DNA of 64,000 nt, taken from assembly GCF_900291015.1 (NCBI RefSeq), contig NZ_OLKL01000025.1, forward strand, positions 20,043-84,042, written 5' to 3'. Positions 1-8,616 of this stretch are shown piece by piece. The stretch's first letter is position 1. The number at the start of each line of letters is the position of its first letter. The notes beneath the pieces are model-generated. The model was not told the DNA's origin. It did no database searches and worked only from the letters and a program-made list of their open reading frames with translations. The DNA is from Pseudomonas persica. Its GTDB lineage: Bacteria > Pseudomonadota > Gammaproteobacteria > Pseudomonadales > Pseudomonadaceae. A program made the translations under genes and the position numbers.

Positions 1-3
1 GCG

Positions 4-35
4 CCGGTGTTCGCGGCTAAAGCCGCTCCCACAGG
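4..35. repeat. REP element, cut by left window edge
   Basis: Palindromic core GCGGCTAAAGCCGC followed by TCCCACAGG, the REP type that recurs about ten times in this window. It lies downstream of the MocR gene stop codon on the minus strand. Confidence 0.75.
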
Positions 36-73
36 GGCCCTGCTAATGCAACGAGTTATGTGCAGTTCTATGA

Positions 74-107
74 GAGCTGGCTTGCCGGCGATGAGGCCAG
101 TACAGGC
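74..107. repeat. REP element (GAGCTGGCTTGCCGGCGAT type)
   Basis: Second REP variant with GAGCTGGCTTGCCGGCGAT and the tail GGCCAGTACAGGC, also seen near 9413 and 15670. Together with the REP at 4-35 it fills the gap downstream of the minus-strand MocR gene. Confidence 0.7.
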
Positions 108-169
108 AGAACTTGGCGGTTCTCACACCTCTACTGCATCGGCCCCGGGGGGGCGTCAACTGGCTGGCA

Positions 170-1594
170 TCAAGCAACGGCGCGCCGCACATGCTTCACC
201 AGCACCTTTTCCAGCAACTCCCACATTGCCGGCTCGGTACTGAACGCCACATTGAAGCGCATCCACCCGGTCGCCTTGGCATCGACCATGAACAGCTGCC
301 CGGGGCCGAGCATGATGCCTTTCTCCAGCGCATCATCCAGCAACGCCGCGCTGTCCGGAATCGCCGGGTGGCGGGTCCAGATGTACATGCCTTCATCCGA
401 CTCGATGAACAACTCGAAGCCCAACCGATGCAGATGCCGGCCAACTTCCTGGTGCGCCTCGGCCAAGCGCTGGCGCAGGCGCTTGAGGTGCTTGCGCCAG
501 CGTCCGTCGATGATCGCGGCATACACCACACGCTCCATCACCTGCGAGGTGGTCAGGCCCGAGCGCATTTTCAGGTGCAGCAGTTTCTGCATCAGTTCGG
601 GGTTGGCCAGCATGTAGCCAACCCGTACATTGGGCGAAATGCTCTTCGAATAGCTGCCCACGTACACCACCTGCTGCAGGTGGTCGAGGCTGGCCAGGCA
701 CGGCTGCGGTTCGGCGACCATGTCGGCGTACAGGTTGTTCTCCACCAGGCGAAAACCATGCTGGCTGGCCAGTTGCAGCAAACGGTGCAACTGCGGCAGC
801 GGGGTGCGCGAGCAGGTCGGGCTGTGCAGGTGCGGCTGGGTGAAAAACGCAGTGGGGCGGTGATGGGTGAGCAACTGCTCCAGCTGGTTCAGGTCGTAGC
901 CGGCGGGTGTGCGCGGCACGCCGACCAGGGTCGCGCCCTGGGTGCGCAGGATGCTCATCAGGTTGGGATAGCCGGGGTCGTCCACCAGCACCACATCGCC
1001 CGGGCGCACCAGGGTGCGCGCGGCCAGGTCCAGGGCCTGGCTGGCGCCATGGGTGAGCATCAGTTGCGCCGGGTTGGCGACGATCGACAGTTCCTGCTGC
1101 AGGTTCTGCGCGGTCAGCGCGCGCAGTTCCGGCAGGCCCATGGGGTCGCCGTAGCCCGACAGCTCCAGCGGGCTGCCGGCCACCTGGCGCAGGCCGCGGC
1201 GCAGGCCGTCTTCGTACATCCAGTCGTTGGGCAGCCAGCCGCACCCCGGCTTGAACGGCAACTGGCGGATTTCGAAGATCTGCTGCAGGTACCACTCGGA
1301 GTTGAACGTTGGTCGACTGGTGTCGACCTCGGCATTGTGCTGGTCCAGCAATTCGCCCGCCGCACGATTGACGAAGAACCCCGCATTGCCCCGGCTCACC
1401 AGCAGGCCCTGGGCGACCAGGCGGTCGTAGGCCTCGACCACGGTGAAGGTACTCACCGAATAGCTCGCGGCAAAGGCGCGGATCGAGGGGACCTTGGCGC
1501 CTGGCTTGAGGGTCTGGTTGTCGATGAGCTCGCGCAGCCCGTCGATGATCTGGTTCACCAGCGGGGTCGAGGAGTCTGGATGTAATTCGAACAT
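170..1594 (-). CDS. MocR-type regulator: GntR winged helix fused to class I aminotransferase fold
   Basis: A 474-residue protein. The first ~75 residues form a GntR-type winged helix (LVNQIIDGLRELI, then VPSIRAFAASYSVSTFTVVEAY). The rest is a fold-type I aminotransferase domain with the PLP-binding lysine at about residue 317 (SYSKSISPNVRVGY) and NDWMYEDGLRRGLR near its start. MocR/GabR regulators bind PLP and respond to amino-acid-like effectors rather than catalysing transamination. It is divergent from a GABA-type amino acid permease, so it probably controls that gene and itself from the shared 325-bp gap. The effector is unknown; GABA is a guess from the GabR analogy. Confidence 0.88.
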   Translation of the reverse strand: MFELHPDSSTPLVNQIIDGLRELIDNQTLKPGAKVPSIRAFAASYSVSTFTVVEAYDRLVAQGLLVSRGNAGFFVNRAAGELLDQHNAEVDTSRPTFNSEWYLQQIFEIRQLPFKPGCGWLPNDWMYEDGLRRGLRQVAGSPLELSGYGDPMGLPELRALTAQNLQQELSIVANPAQLMLTHGASQALDLAARTLVRPGDVVLVDDPGYPNLMSILRTQGATLVGVPRTPAGYDLNQLEQLLTHHRPTAFFTQPHLHSPTCSRTPLPQLHRLLQLASQHGFRLVENNLYADMVAEPQPCLASLDHLQQVVYVGSYSKSISPNVRVGYMLANPELMQKLLHLKMRSGLTTSQVMERVVYAAIIDGRWRKHLKRLRQRLAEAHQEVGRHLHRLGFELFIESDEGMYIWTRHPAIPDSAALLDDALEKGIMLGPGQLFMVDAKATGWMRFNVAFSTEPAMWELLEKVLVKHVRRAVA

Positions 1595-1919
1595 TCGGGG
1601 CCTTCAGGGTGCGTATCGCCCGGCGTTTGCAAGGTGTATTGCATGGGCGACCTGTACAGTGCAGTGCGAGTTTCATGCCACTGTGCATGGTTCTCTGCGT
1701 CGGACATTTTTACATTAGGTGTCAGATATCGCCACATAAAGCATGTTCAGTTCGCCCCAGGCGCTAGCCCTGGGGCGCGTCAGCAGGCCGCCATGGAGGG
1801 CCTGCGTGTGTTCGTTCACACCATCCTGCGCGCATTAGCACTGATGTACAGGTGAAACCGCCAGCCATCGGGGTTTCACGGTTTTCCTTGGATAAAAAGA
1901 AGCACGGGGTACACAACTG
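1595..1919. promoter_or_regulatory. Divergent promoter region between MocR gene and permease
   Basis: This 325-bp gap has no convincing gene. It contains an inverted repeat ACAGTG (1656-1661) / CACTGT (1679-1684), a plausible MocR operator. A hairpin CGCCCCAG/CTGGGGCG lies at 1753-1777. A second hairpin GTGAAACC (1852-1859) / GGTTTCAC (1872-1879) sits about 40 nt before the permease start and would lie in its leader RNA. The symmetry is visible; the functions are inferred. Confidence 0.4.
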
Positions 1920-3332
1920 ATGGACGCAATATCCACAACCACCACCGCGAAAAGCGGGCACGAGAGCAAGCTCAGTGCCTCGCTCAAGTCGCGCCACCTG
2001 ACGATGATGTCGATCGCCGGGGTTATCGGCGGCGCCTTGTTCGTCGGTTCCGGCAGCGTAATTCATAGCGCCGGCCCAGCCGCTGTCCTGGCCTACCTGG
2101 CAGGCGGCATCCTGGTGGTACTGATCATGCGCATGCTCGGTGAAATGGCGACGTCCTCGCCAGACACCGGTTCGTTCTCCACCTACGCCGATCGCGCCAT
2201 CGGCCGTTGGGCCGGTTTCACCATCGGCTGGCTGTACTGGTGGTACTGGGTCATTCTCATGGCCTGGGAAGCTTATGTGGCGGGCAAGATCCTGCACGGT
2301 TTCTTCCCCGATGTCAGCGTCAACGTGTTCGTGCTGGCCACGACCCTGTTGCTGATCACCGTCAACTTCTTCAACGTCAAGCACTACGGTGAGTTCGAGT
2401 TCTGGTTCGCCTTGATCAAGGTGATCGCGATCGTCTGCTTCCTGATCGTGTGTACCGCTGCCGTGCTGAACATCTGGCAGTTCGGTGAAGTGCGTGGCAT
2501 CAGCCACCTCACCGCCGAAGGTTTCATGCCCAACGGCATCAGTACCGTGATCGGTGCCTTGCTCGGGGTGATGTTCGCCTTCCTCGGCGCGGAAATCGTT
2601 ACCATCGCTGCTTCCGAAGCCAAGGACCCGGCCGCGCAGATCGTCAAGGCGACCAACTCGGTGGTCTGGCGTGTGTGCCTGTTCTACGTGGGTTCGATCT
2701 TCCTGATCGTCTGCCTGGTACCGTGGAACGACCCGCATCTGGGCGTTTCCGGCTACGGCGCCTACCGCCGCACCCTGGAACTGCTGGGCGTGCCGTATGC
2801 CGAGCTGCTGATGAACTTCGTGGTGCTGACCTCGGTGAGCAGCTGCCTGATCTCGGGTCACTACACCGCTTCGCGCATGCTGTTCTCTCTGGCCCAGCGT
2901 GGTGACGCGCCGTCGTTGTTCAAGATCACCCGCGCTGGCACCGGTGTCCCGGTGTACGCGATCATGGGTTCGTGCGCCGTGGCTGTGGTGTGTGCGTTGA
3001 TCAACTTCAGCGAGACCCTGCGCCCGAAAGACGTGCTGGAAACCCTGATGAACACCACTGGCATGATCGCCTTGCTGGTGTACCTGGTGATTGCCTTCTC
3101 GCAGCTGCGCATGCGCCGCAAGCTGATTGCCGAAGGCAAGGAAGTACGCCTGAAGATGTGGCTGTTCCCGTGGCTGACTTACCTGGTGATCGCCTTCATC
3201 GTGGCTGCCCTGGTGACCATGGCCTTCATGCCTGACTACCAGATCCTGGTGATTTCCACCGGTATCGCCGCGGCAGTCGTGGTGGCGATGGGTGTGGTGC
3301 ACCAGATCCGTTCTGGCAGCAAGCAGCACTAA
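1920..3332 (+). CDS. APC-family amino acid permease, GABA permease type
   Basis: A 470-residue inner membrane protein with about 12 hydrophobic segments. The N-terminal APC signature is present (SRHLTMMSIAGVIGGALFVG, close to GabP). After it comes the EMATSSPDTGSFSTYA loop typical of AAT-type permeases (GabP, AroP, ProY). It should import an amino acid or omega-amino acid by proton symport. Divergence from a MocR/GabR-type regulator points to GABA or a related omega-amino acid, but substrate cannot be read from sequence. ATG chosen at 1920, where similarity to the family begins. Confidence 0.85.
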   Translation: MDAISTTTTAKSGHESKLSASLKSRHLTMMSIAGVIGGALFVGSGSVIHSAGPAAVLAYLAGGILVVLIMRMLGEMATSSPDTGSFSTYADRAIGRWAGFTIGWLYWWYWVILMAWEAYVAGKILHGFFPDVSVNVFVLATTLLLITVNFFNVKHYGEFEFWFALIKVIAIVCFLIVCTAAVLNIWQFGEVRGISHLTAEGFMPNGISTVIGALLGVMFAFLGAEIVTIAASEAKDPAAQIVKATNSVVWRVCLFYVGSIFLIVCLVPWNDPHLGVSGYGAYRRTLELLGVPYAELLMNFVVLTSVSSCLISGHYTASRMLFSLAQRGDAPSLFKITRAGTGVPVYAIMGSCAVAVVCALINFSETLRPKDVLETLMNTTGMIALLVYLVIAFSQLRMRRKLIAEGKEVRLKMWLFPWLTYLVIAFIVAALVTMAFMPDYQILVISTGIAAAVVVAMGVVHQIRSGSKQH

Positions 3333-3450
3333 GCGTCACTCGCTTTTCGAAACGGCCGGCTCCCTTGGGGACCCGGCCGTTTTGCTACATGGACCGCGCA
3401 GCCGTTATATGGCATATGCTCAACACATTGCCCGTCCAAAGGAGCTTCAC

Positions 3451-4227
3451 ATGGCCTGGTCTGCCACCCAGTATTCCCAGTTCGAGGACGAGCGTACCCG
3501 CGCCGTGCGCGACCTGCTCGCCGCTGTGCCGCCACGCCCGGTGCGCCACGCCACCGACCTGGGCTGTGGCCCCGGCAATTCCACCGAGGTGCTGCTGCAA
3601 CGTTGCCCGGATGCCCAGGTGACGGCCTTGGACAGCGACCCGGACATGATCGACAAGGCCCGCGCGCGCAAACGGCTGTGCATCCCCCGCGTGCGAATGG
3701 CCATCGCTGACATTGCAGGCTGGTCCGCCCCCGAACCGCAGGACCTGATCCTGGCCAATGCCTCGCTGCAATGGGTACCCGACCACGCCTCGCTGTACCC
3801 GCACCTGGTGCGCCAGCTGAGCGAAGGCGCCAGCCTGGCCGTGCAGACCCCGGACAACCTCGACGAGCCGGCCCACCGGCAACTGCGCGAAATTGCCAGC
3901 CAGGGCCCCTGGGCGGCGAAATTTGCCGATTTCCAGCTGCCGCCACGACACAACGCGGCGTTCTACTACGACCTGCTCAGCCCGCTGTGTGCACGGGTGG
4001 ATGTGTGGCGTACCACCTATCACCACCCGTTGGCTGGCGGCGCCGAAGCCGTGGTGGAATGGTTCAAGGGCTCGGCATTGCGGCCCTACCTGGCGCGCTT
4101 GGAGGTGCAGGAACAGGCGGTTTTCCTGCAGATGTACCTGCAGGCCATGCAGCGCGACTACCCACCGGCCACCGATGGCAAGGTGCTGTTGCCGTTCCCG
4201 CGGTTGTTCGTGATCGCTACCCGCTAG
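3451..4227 (+). CDS. tam: Trans-aconitate 2-methyltransferase
   Basis: A 258-residue SAM-dependent methyltransferase. It opens with WSATQYSQFEDERTRAVRDL, as in E. coli Tam (WNPSLYLHFAAERSRPA), followed by motif I DLGCGPGNSTEVL and NASLQWVPDHASLYPHL, a hallmark of Tam. It methylates trans-aconitate, an inhibitor formed from cis-aconitate of the citrate cycle. The frame is open further upstream, but the ATG at 3451 has AAAGGAG eight bases before it and matches the family N terminus. The 3' end overlaps the convergent DUF2784 gene by 11 nt. Confidence 0.9.
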   Translation: MAWSATQYSQFEDERTRAVRDLLAAVPPRPVRHATDLGCGPGNSTEVLLQRCPDAQVTALDSDPDMIDKARARKRLCIPRVRMAIADIAGWSAPEPQDLILANASLQWVPDHASLYPHLVRQLSEGASLAVQTPDNLDEPAHRQLREIASQGPWAAKFADFQLPPRHNAAFYYDLLSPLCARVDVWRTTYHHPLAGGAEAVVEWFKGSALRPYLARLEVQEQAVFLQMYLQAMQRDYPPATDGKVLLPFPRLFVIATR

Positions 4228-4588
4228 GGCGACGCCAGCGCCAGGCCACGTAGCTGTAGATGCCGAAGTTGAGCAGCAGCACGAAAGTGCCCAGCAGTAG
4301 CTGGATGTGCGGGGTCAGCCCGGCGGGGTAGATCAATGGCCAGATGTAGTGTTCGACGAAGCCGCCCTGGTAGCCTGCGTCACCGGCAGCGTTGCGCATG
4401 CGGTTTTCCCAGGTGGTCAGCGGGCAGCCCAGGTGCAGGCACTCCACCGCCAGGCCCCAGGCCAGGACCGGCAGGTGCAGCAGCAGGGCAGGGCGCCAGC
4501 ACAGCACCAGCAGGCCGCCGAACAGCACCAGCAGGATGAAGGCCAGGTGCAGCAGGACCAGGGTGTCGGCGGCAAGGCGGTAGAGCAT
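4217..4588 (-). CDS. DUF2784 family small inner membrane protein
   Basis: A 123-residue protein with about four hydrophobic helices (VLLHLAFILLVLFGGLLVL, LLLHLPVLAWGLAVEC and two C-terminal segments). It has the family pattern CPLTTWENRMR...GYQGGFVEHYIWPLIYP. DUF2784 proteins are conserved in proteobacteria; no function is known to me. Its last codons overlap the convergent tam gene. A perfect 50-bp palindrome separates its start from the LysR gene upstream on the same strand, so it likely has its own promoter. Confidence 0.85.
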   Translation of the reverse strand: MLYRLAADTLVLLHLAFILLVLFGGLLVLCWRPALLLHLPVLAWGLAVECLHLGCPLTTWENRMRNAAGDAGYQGGFVEHYIWPLIYPAGLTPHIQLLLGTFVLLLNFGIYSYVAWRWRRPSG

Positions 4589-4632
4589 GGCTTGTGTGCC
4601 GAAGGTTGAGGTTACCCCAGCATAGTCGGCTT

Positions 4633-4682
4633 GCCTGTACCGGCCTCTTCGCGGGCAAGCCCGCGAAGAGGCCGGTACAGGC
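4633..4682. terminator. Perfect 50-bp palindrome (fused inverted REP pair), likely terminator
   Basis: Arms of 24 bp at 4633-4656 (begins GCCTGTACCGGCC) and 4659-4682, perfectly complementary, with a 2-nt AA loop. It abuts the TAA stop codon of the minus-strand LysR gene at 4683. The arms have the same sequence as this genome's REP elements, so it is a head-to-head REP pair that would form a very strong hairpin in the LysR transcript. No U-tract follows, so intrinsic termination is inferred. Confidence 0.65.
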
Positions 4683-5552
4683 TTACAACCCTTCCTCCAC
4701 CATCTGCAGGAAGGTCGCTACCACCCGCCGCGTGCGCTGCTCGCTCAGGCACACCAGTGTCTCGGTCAGGTGCCGCTGGCAATCGATGATCGGCAACGCA
4801 CACACCCGCGCATCCGCACCAAACTCCGCCGCCGATACCACCCCCACACCAATCCCGACCACCACCGCCTCTCGCGCTGCTTCGCGGCCCTCCACCTGGA
4901 TCGCCGCGCGTATCCGCAACCCGGCGCGCTGCATTTCTTCCTCCAAGGTCTGTCGGGTAACCGATCCGGGCTCGCGCAGCACCAGCGGCATATCGTCCAG
5001 ATCCGCCAGGCTGATCGCGCCGCGGCTGGCCCACGGGTGCTGGTGGGAGACGAACGCCACCATCGGGTCGCGGCGCAGCGGTAGGCAGTGCAGCCGCTCA
5101 TCGTCGACGTCCCGCCCCAGCAGGGCCAGGTCGGCCTGGTAGCTGAACAGCCGGGCCAGCGACTCGTCGGTATTGCCGGTCTCGATCTTTACCTGGATGC
5201 CCGGGTAACGCTGGCAGAAGCGGGCGATCTGCGGCAGCACGTGCACCGGCGCATCCACCGCCAGCACCAGGCTGCCGGTGTGCAGCGCACGCGAATCCTG
5301 CAGCAGGTCATGGGCTTCGGCTTCGCAGGCGAACAGGCGCTGGCTGATGCCCAGCAAGCGCTCACCGAGGTCGGTGAGCTGCACCGAGCGCTTGTTGCGG
5401 TGGAACAGCAACACGCCGAAGCGTTCCTCCAGTTTGCGCACCTGGTCCGACACCGCGGGCTGGGTAAGAAACAGCTTCTCGGCGGCGCGGGTAAAGCTGC
5501 CGTGCACCGCCACGGCATGGAAGGCCTTGAGTTGTGCGTGGGAAACCGACAT
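4683..5552 (-). CDS. LysR-family regulator of the divergent transporter/oxidoreductase pair
   Basis: A 289-residue LTTR. The N-terminal helix-turn-helix (FHAVAVHGSFTRAAEKLFLT, QPAVSDQVRKLEERFG) is followed by an effector domain from about residue 90. It is divergent from the MFS and FAD-oxidoreductase genes with a 243-bp gap holding a GATAAAT-N7-ATTTATC palindrome, the usual LTTR arrangement. If the pair handles aminophosphonates, as their similarity suggests, this regulator may sense 2-aminoethylphosphonate or a relative; that is inference. Confidence 0.88.
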   Translation of the reverse strand: MSVSHAQLKAFHAVAVHGSFTRAAEKLFLTQPAVSDQVRKLEERFGVLLFHRNKRSVQLTDLGERLLGISQRLFACEAEAHDLLQDSRALHTGSLVLAVDAPVHVLPQIARFCQRYPGIQVKIETGNTDESLARLFSYQADLALLGRDVDDERLHCLPLRRDPMVAFVSHQHPWASRGAISLADLDDMPLVLREPGSVTRQTLEEEMQRAGLRIRAAIQVEGREAAREAVVVGIGVGVVSAAEFGADARVCALPIIDCQRHLTETLVCLSEQRTRRVVATFLQMVEEGL

Positions 5553-5591
5553 GACGACCTCAGTAACAAGCTGGGCTTATGTGTGAAATAC

Positions 5592-5612
5592 GATAAATCG
5601 ATTTTATTTATC
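5592..5612. promoter_or_regulatory. Candidate LysR operator: GATAAAT-N7-ATTTATC
   Basis: Perfect 7-bp arms at 5592-5598 and 5606-5612, about 40 bp upstream of the LysR start and 184 bp before the MFS start. The element is AT-rich in otherwise GC-rich DNA and holds T-N11-A pairings as expected for LTTR boxes. Confidence 0.5.
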
Positions 5613-5795
5613 TTAGCGCAACTGTTTCCATGCGTGTCAGCCCGATGCTGGCACCACAAGTGCCGCCAGGGCCATGGCCCCCACACGGCGCCATCTGACC
5701 CGATGACAGCCCCGTCATCGCTGTGCGTAACACAAGAACAAGACAGGCGTTTCTTCACATTCTGCCGGCACACTCGAGCAAGAGGTCAGACTCAC

Positions 5796-7112
5796 ATGAA
5801 TCAATCCCTAGCCGCGTTCAAACGCTGGCGTATCCAGATTTTCGCCATTACCTGGCTGGCCTACGCCGCCTTCTACTTCACCCGCAAGGCCTTCTCGGTG
5901 GCCAAGCTGGGCATCGCTGAAGACCCCGACTTCATGCTCGAAAAGGCCGCCATGGCCAACCTCGACGCCATCTACCTGGCCGCCTATGCCGTGGGCCAGT
6001 TCACCTGGGGCATGCTTGCCGACCGCTTCGGCCCGCGTGTGGTGGTGCTCGGCGGCCTGCTGATTTCTGCTGCGGCGGCGGTGGTGATGGGCAGTTACGC
6101 CACCTTCCCGATCTTCGCCACCTGCATGCTGGTGCAGGGCCTGGCGCAATCCACCGGCTGGGCCGGGTTGTGCAAGAACATCGGCAGCTTCTTCCCGGCG
6201 TCGCAGCGTGGGCGGGTGCTGGGCCTGTGGAGCTCCTGCTATGCCTTCGGCGGCCTGGTGGCCTCGCCGTTCGCCGGCTGGTGGGCCTATACCCTGGTCG
6301 GTACCTGGCACGCGGCGTTCTTCTCCAGTGCCGCGGTGGTGGCGCTGGTGGCCGTGCTGTTCTTCTTCCTGCAACACAACAAGCCTGAAGACGTCGGCCT
6401 GCCAGCGGTGGAGCCCGAGCCGCAGAGCATGGCCCCGGCCGGCAACCTGTGCAGCGTGTGGGCGCCGCTGAAAGAGATCCTGCGCAACCGCACGGTGCTG
6501 ACCCTGGGGCTGGCGTACTTCCTGTTGAAGCCGGCGCGCTACGCCATCCTGCTGTGGGGGCCGGTGATCGTCTTCGAGCAGATGCCTTCGGTGGGCAAGG
6601 TGGGGGCAGCGATCATCCCGACAGCCTTCGAACTGGCCGGGCTGCTCGGCCCGATCATCATCGGCCTGGCCTCCGACAAGCTGTTCGGCGCCCGGCGCAT
6701 GCCGGCCTGCGTGATCAGCCTGGTGCTGCTGACCGTGGCCCTGGCGGCGTTCATGGCGGCCATGCACACCGGCAGCGTGATATTGGTGGTGGCCTTGCTG
6801 TTCGTCATGGGCCTGACCCTGTACGGGCCGGACTCGATGATCAGCGGCGCTGCGGCCATCGACTTCGGCACCGCCAAGGCTGGCGCCACCGCGGCCGGTT
6901 TCGTCAACGGCTGCGGTTCGGTGGGGGCAGTGCTGGGCGGGCTGCTGCCGGGCTACTTCGATGGTGTCACGGTGTTCATCGTGTTCGCCGGCTGCGCGCT
7001 GTTCTCGGCGCTGGTGCTGCTGCCGCACTGGAACAGCCGCCCGGCCAGCGCTGCGCAAAGCACCGACGTGGCACCGAATACCAGCATGGCAATCAAGCCA
7101 CTGCGTACCTGA
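5796..7112 (+). CDS. MFS transporter of the organophosphate:phosphate antiporter type (GlpT/UhpT-like)
   Basis: A 438-residue, ~12-TM inner membrane carrier. ITWLAYAAFYFTRKAFSVAK matches the GlpT/UhpT/PgtP N terminus (Y-x-RK near TM1). The MFS loop reads GMLADRFGPR. OPA carriers exchange organophosphates for phosphate. The next gene, 15 nt downstream, resembles aminophosphonate oxidoreductases, so uptake of an aminophosphonate is a reasonable inference. ATG at 5796 was chosen because it follows AGAGGTCAGACTCAC and matches the family start; a much longer open frame upstream crosses the LysR gene and is not real. Confidence 0.8.
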   Translation: MNQSLAAFKRWRIQIFAITWLAYAAFYFTRKAFSVAKLGIAEDPDFMLEKAAMANLDAIYLAAYAVGQFTWGMLADRFGPRVVVLGGLLISAAAAVVMGSYATFPIFATCMLVQGLAQSTGWAGLCKNIGSFFPASQRGRVLGLWSSCYAFGGLVASPFAGWWAYTLVGTWHAAFFSSAAVVALVAVLFFFLQHNKPEDVGLPAVEPEPQSMAPAGNLCSVWAPLKEILRNRTVLTLGLAYFLLKPARYAILLWGPVIVFEQMPSVGKVGAAIIPTAFELAGLLGPIIIGLASDKLFGARRMPACVISLVLLTVALAAFMAAMHTGSVILVVALLFVMGLTLYGPDSMISGAAAIDFGTAKAGATAAGFVNGCGSVGAVLGGLLPGYFDGVTVFIVFAGCALFSALVLLPHWNSRPASAAQSTDVAPNTSMAIKPLRT

Positions 7113-7127
7113 AAGGAAAGCGAGCGA

Positions 7128-8519
7128 ATGAGACCCTTCTGGCTGCAACAGGCCCTGGATTCGGCGCAGGAAGCGCTATGCCCGCCGTTGCCCGGCGATG
7201 CCCGTTGCGATGTGTGCATCGTTGGTGGCGGCTACACCGGCCTGTGGACTGCACTGATGCTCAAGGAGGCGGTGCCGGCCCTGGATATCGTGCTGATCGA
7301 GGCCGATATCTGCGGCGCCGGTGCCAGTGGCCGCAATGGTGGCTGCGTGTTGTCCTGGGCGGCCAAGTACTTCACCCTCGAGCGCTTGTTCGGGGTGGCC
7401 GAAGCGGTGCGCCTGGTGCGCGAGTCGGAGCGCAGCATCGGGGAAATCGGTGCGTTCTGCGCGGCCAATGGCATCGACTGCGACTACCGCCTGGACGGCA
7501 CGCTGTACACCGCCACCAACGCCGCCCAGGTCGGCGCCACCGACGCGGTGATCGCGGCGCTGGAGCACAAGGGGATCAATTCGTTTCGCCGCCTGCCGCT
7601 GCAGCAGGTGCAGCGCCTGGCAGGTTCGGCGCGGCACCTGGAAGGCTGGTTCTCGCCGGCCGCCGCCACGGTGCAGCCGGGCCGGCTGGTGCGCGGCCTG
7701 CGCCGGGTGGCCTTGCAGCGCGGCGTGCGGATCCATGAGGGTACCGCCATGACTGGCCTGGAGCATGGCGCGCCGGTGCAGGTGCGCACGGCCCATGGCA
7801 CGCTGCGCGCCGACCGCGTGGTCTTGGGCCTGAATGCCTGGATGGCGCGCGCCTTCCCGCGTTTCGAGCGCAGCGTGGCGATTGTTTCCAGCGACATGGT
7901 GATCACCGAACCGTGCCCCGAGCTGCTGCGCCAGGTCGGCCTGGACAGCGGCATCAGCGTGCTCGATTCGCGGATTTTCGTGCATTACTACCACAACACC
8001 TCCGATGGTCGGCTGATGCTCGGCAAGGGCGGCAATACCTTCGCCTATGGCGGGCGCATGTTGCCGGTGTTCGACCAGCCGTCGCCGTACCGGCCACTGC
8101 TGCGCGAAAGCCTGGGCGGGTTTTTCCCGGCGCTGGCCGAGGTGCCACTGGCGGCCAGCTGGAACGGGCCGTCCGATCGCTCGGTGACCGGTTTGCCGTT
8201 CTTTGGCCGGCTGGATGGGCAGGGCAACGTGTTCTACGGCTTTGGTTACTCCGGCAGTGGCGTCGGGCCGTGCCACATGGGTGGGCAGATTCTTTCCTCG
8301 CTGGCGCTGGGGCTGGACAATCCGTGGACCTGTTCGCCGCTGGTCAAGGGGCCCCTGGGGCTGTTCCCGCCCGAGCCGATCCGTTACCTGGGTTCGCTGC
8401 TGGTGCGCAATGCCATCCGCCGCAAGGAGCGGGCCGAGGACCACGGTTTGCGTCCGCGCCAGCTGGATGTGCGGTTGGCGCGGTTTGCCGCGGCGGCAGG
8501 CAAGGCGGATAAAGGCTGA
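7128..8519 (+). CDS. FAD-dependent oxidoreductase (DAO fold), putative aminophosphonate oxidoreductase
   Basis: A 463-residue DAO-family flavoenzyme. The Rossmann dinucleotide motif is at residues ~26-35 (CIVGGGYTGLWTALML), followed by GAGASGRNGGCVL. The C-terminal FAD motif is FYGFGYSGSGVGPCHMGG. The opening FWLQQAL...CPPLPGD and RNGGCVLSW recall the TIGR03329 'putative aminophosphonate oxidoreductase' family, related to PbfC/PbfD enzymes that oxidise the amine of aminoethylphosphonates. It is co-transcribed with an OPA-type transporter under a divergent LysR gene. No phosphonate hydrolase or lyase is nearby, so the rest of the pathway would lie elsewhere. Substrate is inferred. Confidence 0.75.
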   Translation: MRPFWLQQALDSAQEALCPPLPGDARCDVCIVGGGYTGLWTALMLKEAVPALDIVLIEADICGAGASGRNGGCVLSWAAKYFTLERLFGVAEAVRLVRESERSIGEIGAFCAANGIDCDYRLDGTLYTATNAAQVGATDAVIAALEHKGINSFRRLPLQQVQRLAGSARHLEGWFSPAAATVQPGRLVRGLRRVALQRGVRIHEGTAMTGLEHGAPVQVRTAHGTLRADRVVLGLNAWMARAFPRFERSVAIVSSDMVITEPCPELLRQVGLDSGISVLDSRIFVHYYHNTSDGRLMLGKGGNTFAYGGRMLPVFDQPSPYRPLLRESLGGFFPALAEVPLAASWNGPSDRSVTGLPFFGRLDGQGNVFYGFGYSGSGVGPCHMGGQILSSLALGLDNPWTCSPLVKGPLGLFPPEPIRYLGSLLVRNAIRRKERAEDHGLRPRQLDVRLARFAAAAGKADKG

Positions 8520-8616
8520 TGAGATGTCTTGTCGAACACCGGCCTGAGGGCGTATAAACTGCACCCACTTTTGGCCGGTCGCTTCCTGAACCGGCCGCTG
8601 AAACAAGAGAGTCGAC

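Noticed and set aside
113..1585. A 490-codon plus-strand frame opposite the MocR gene
   Set aside because: No ribosome binding site or family resemblance; the minus strand has a full MocR protein.
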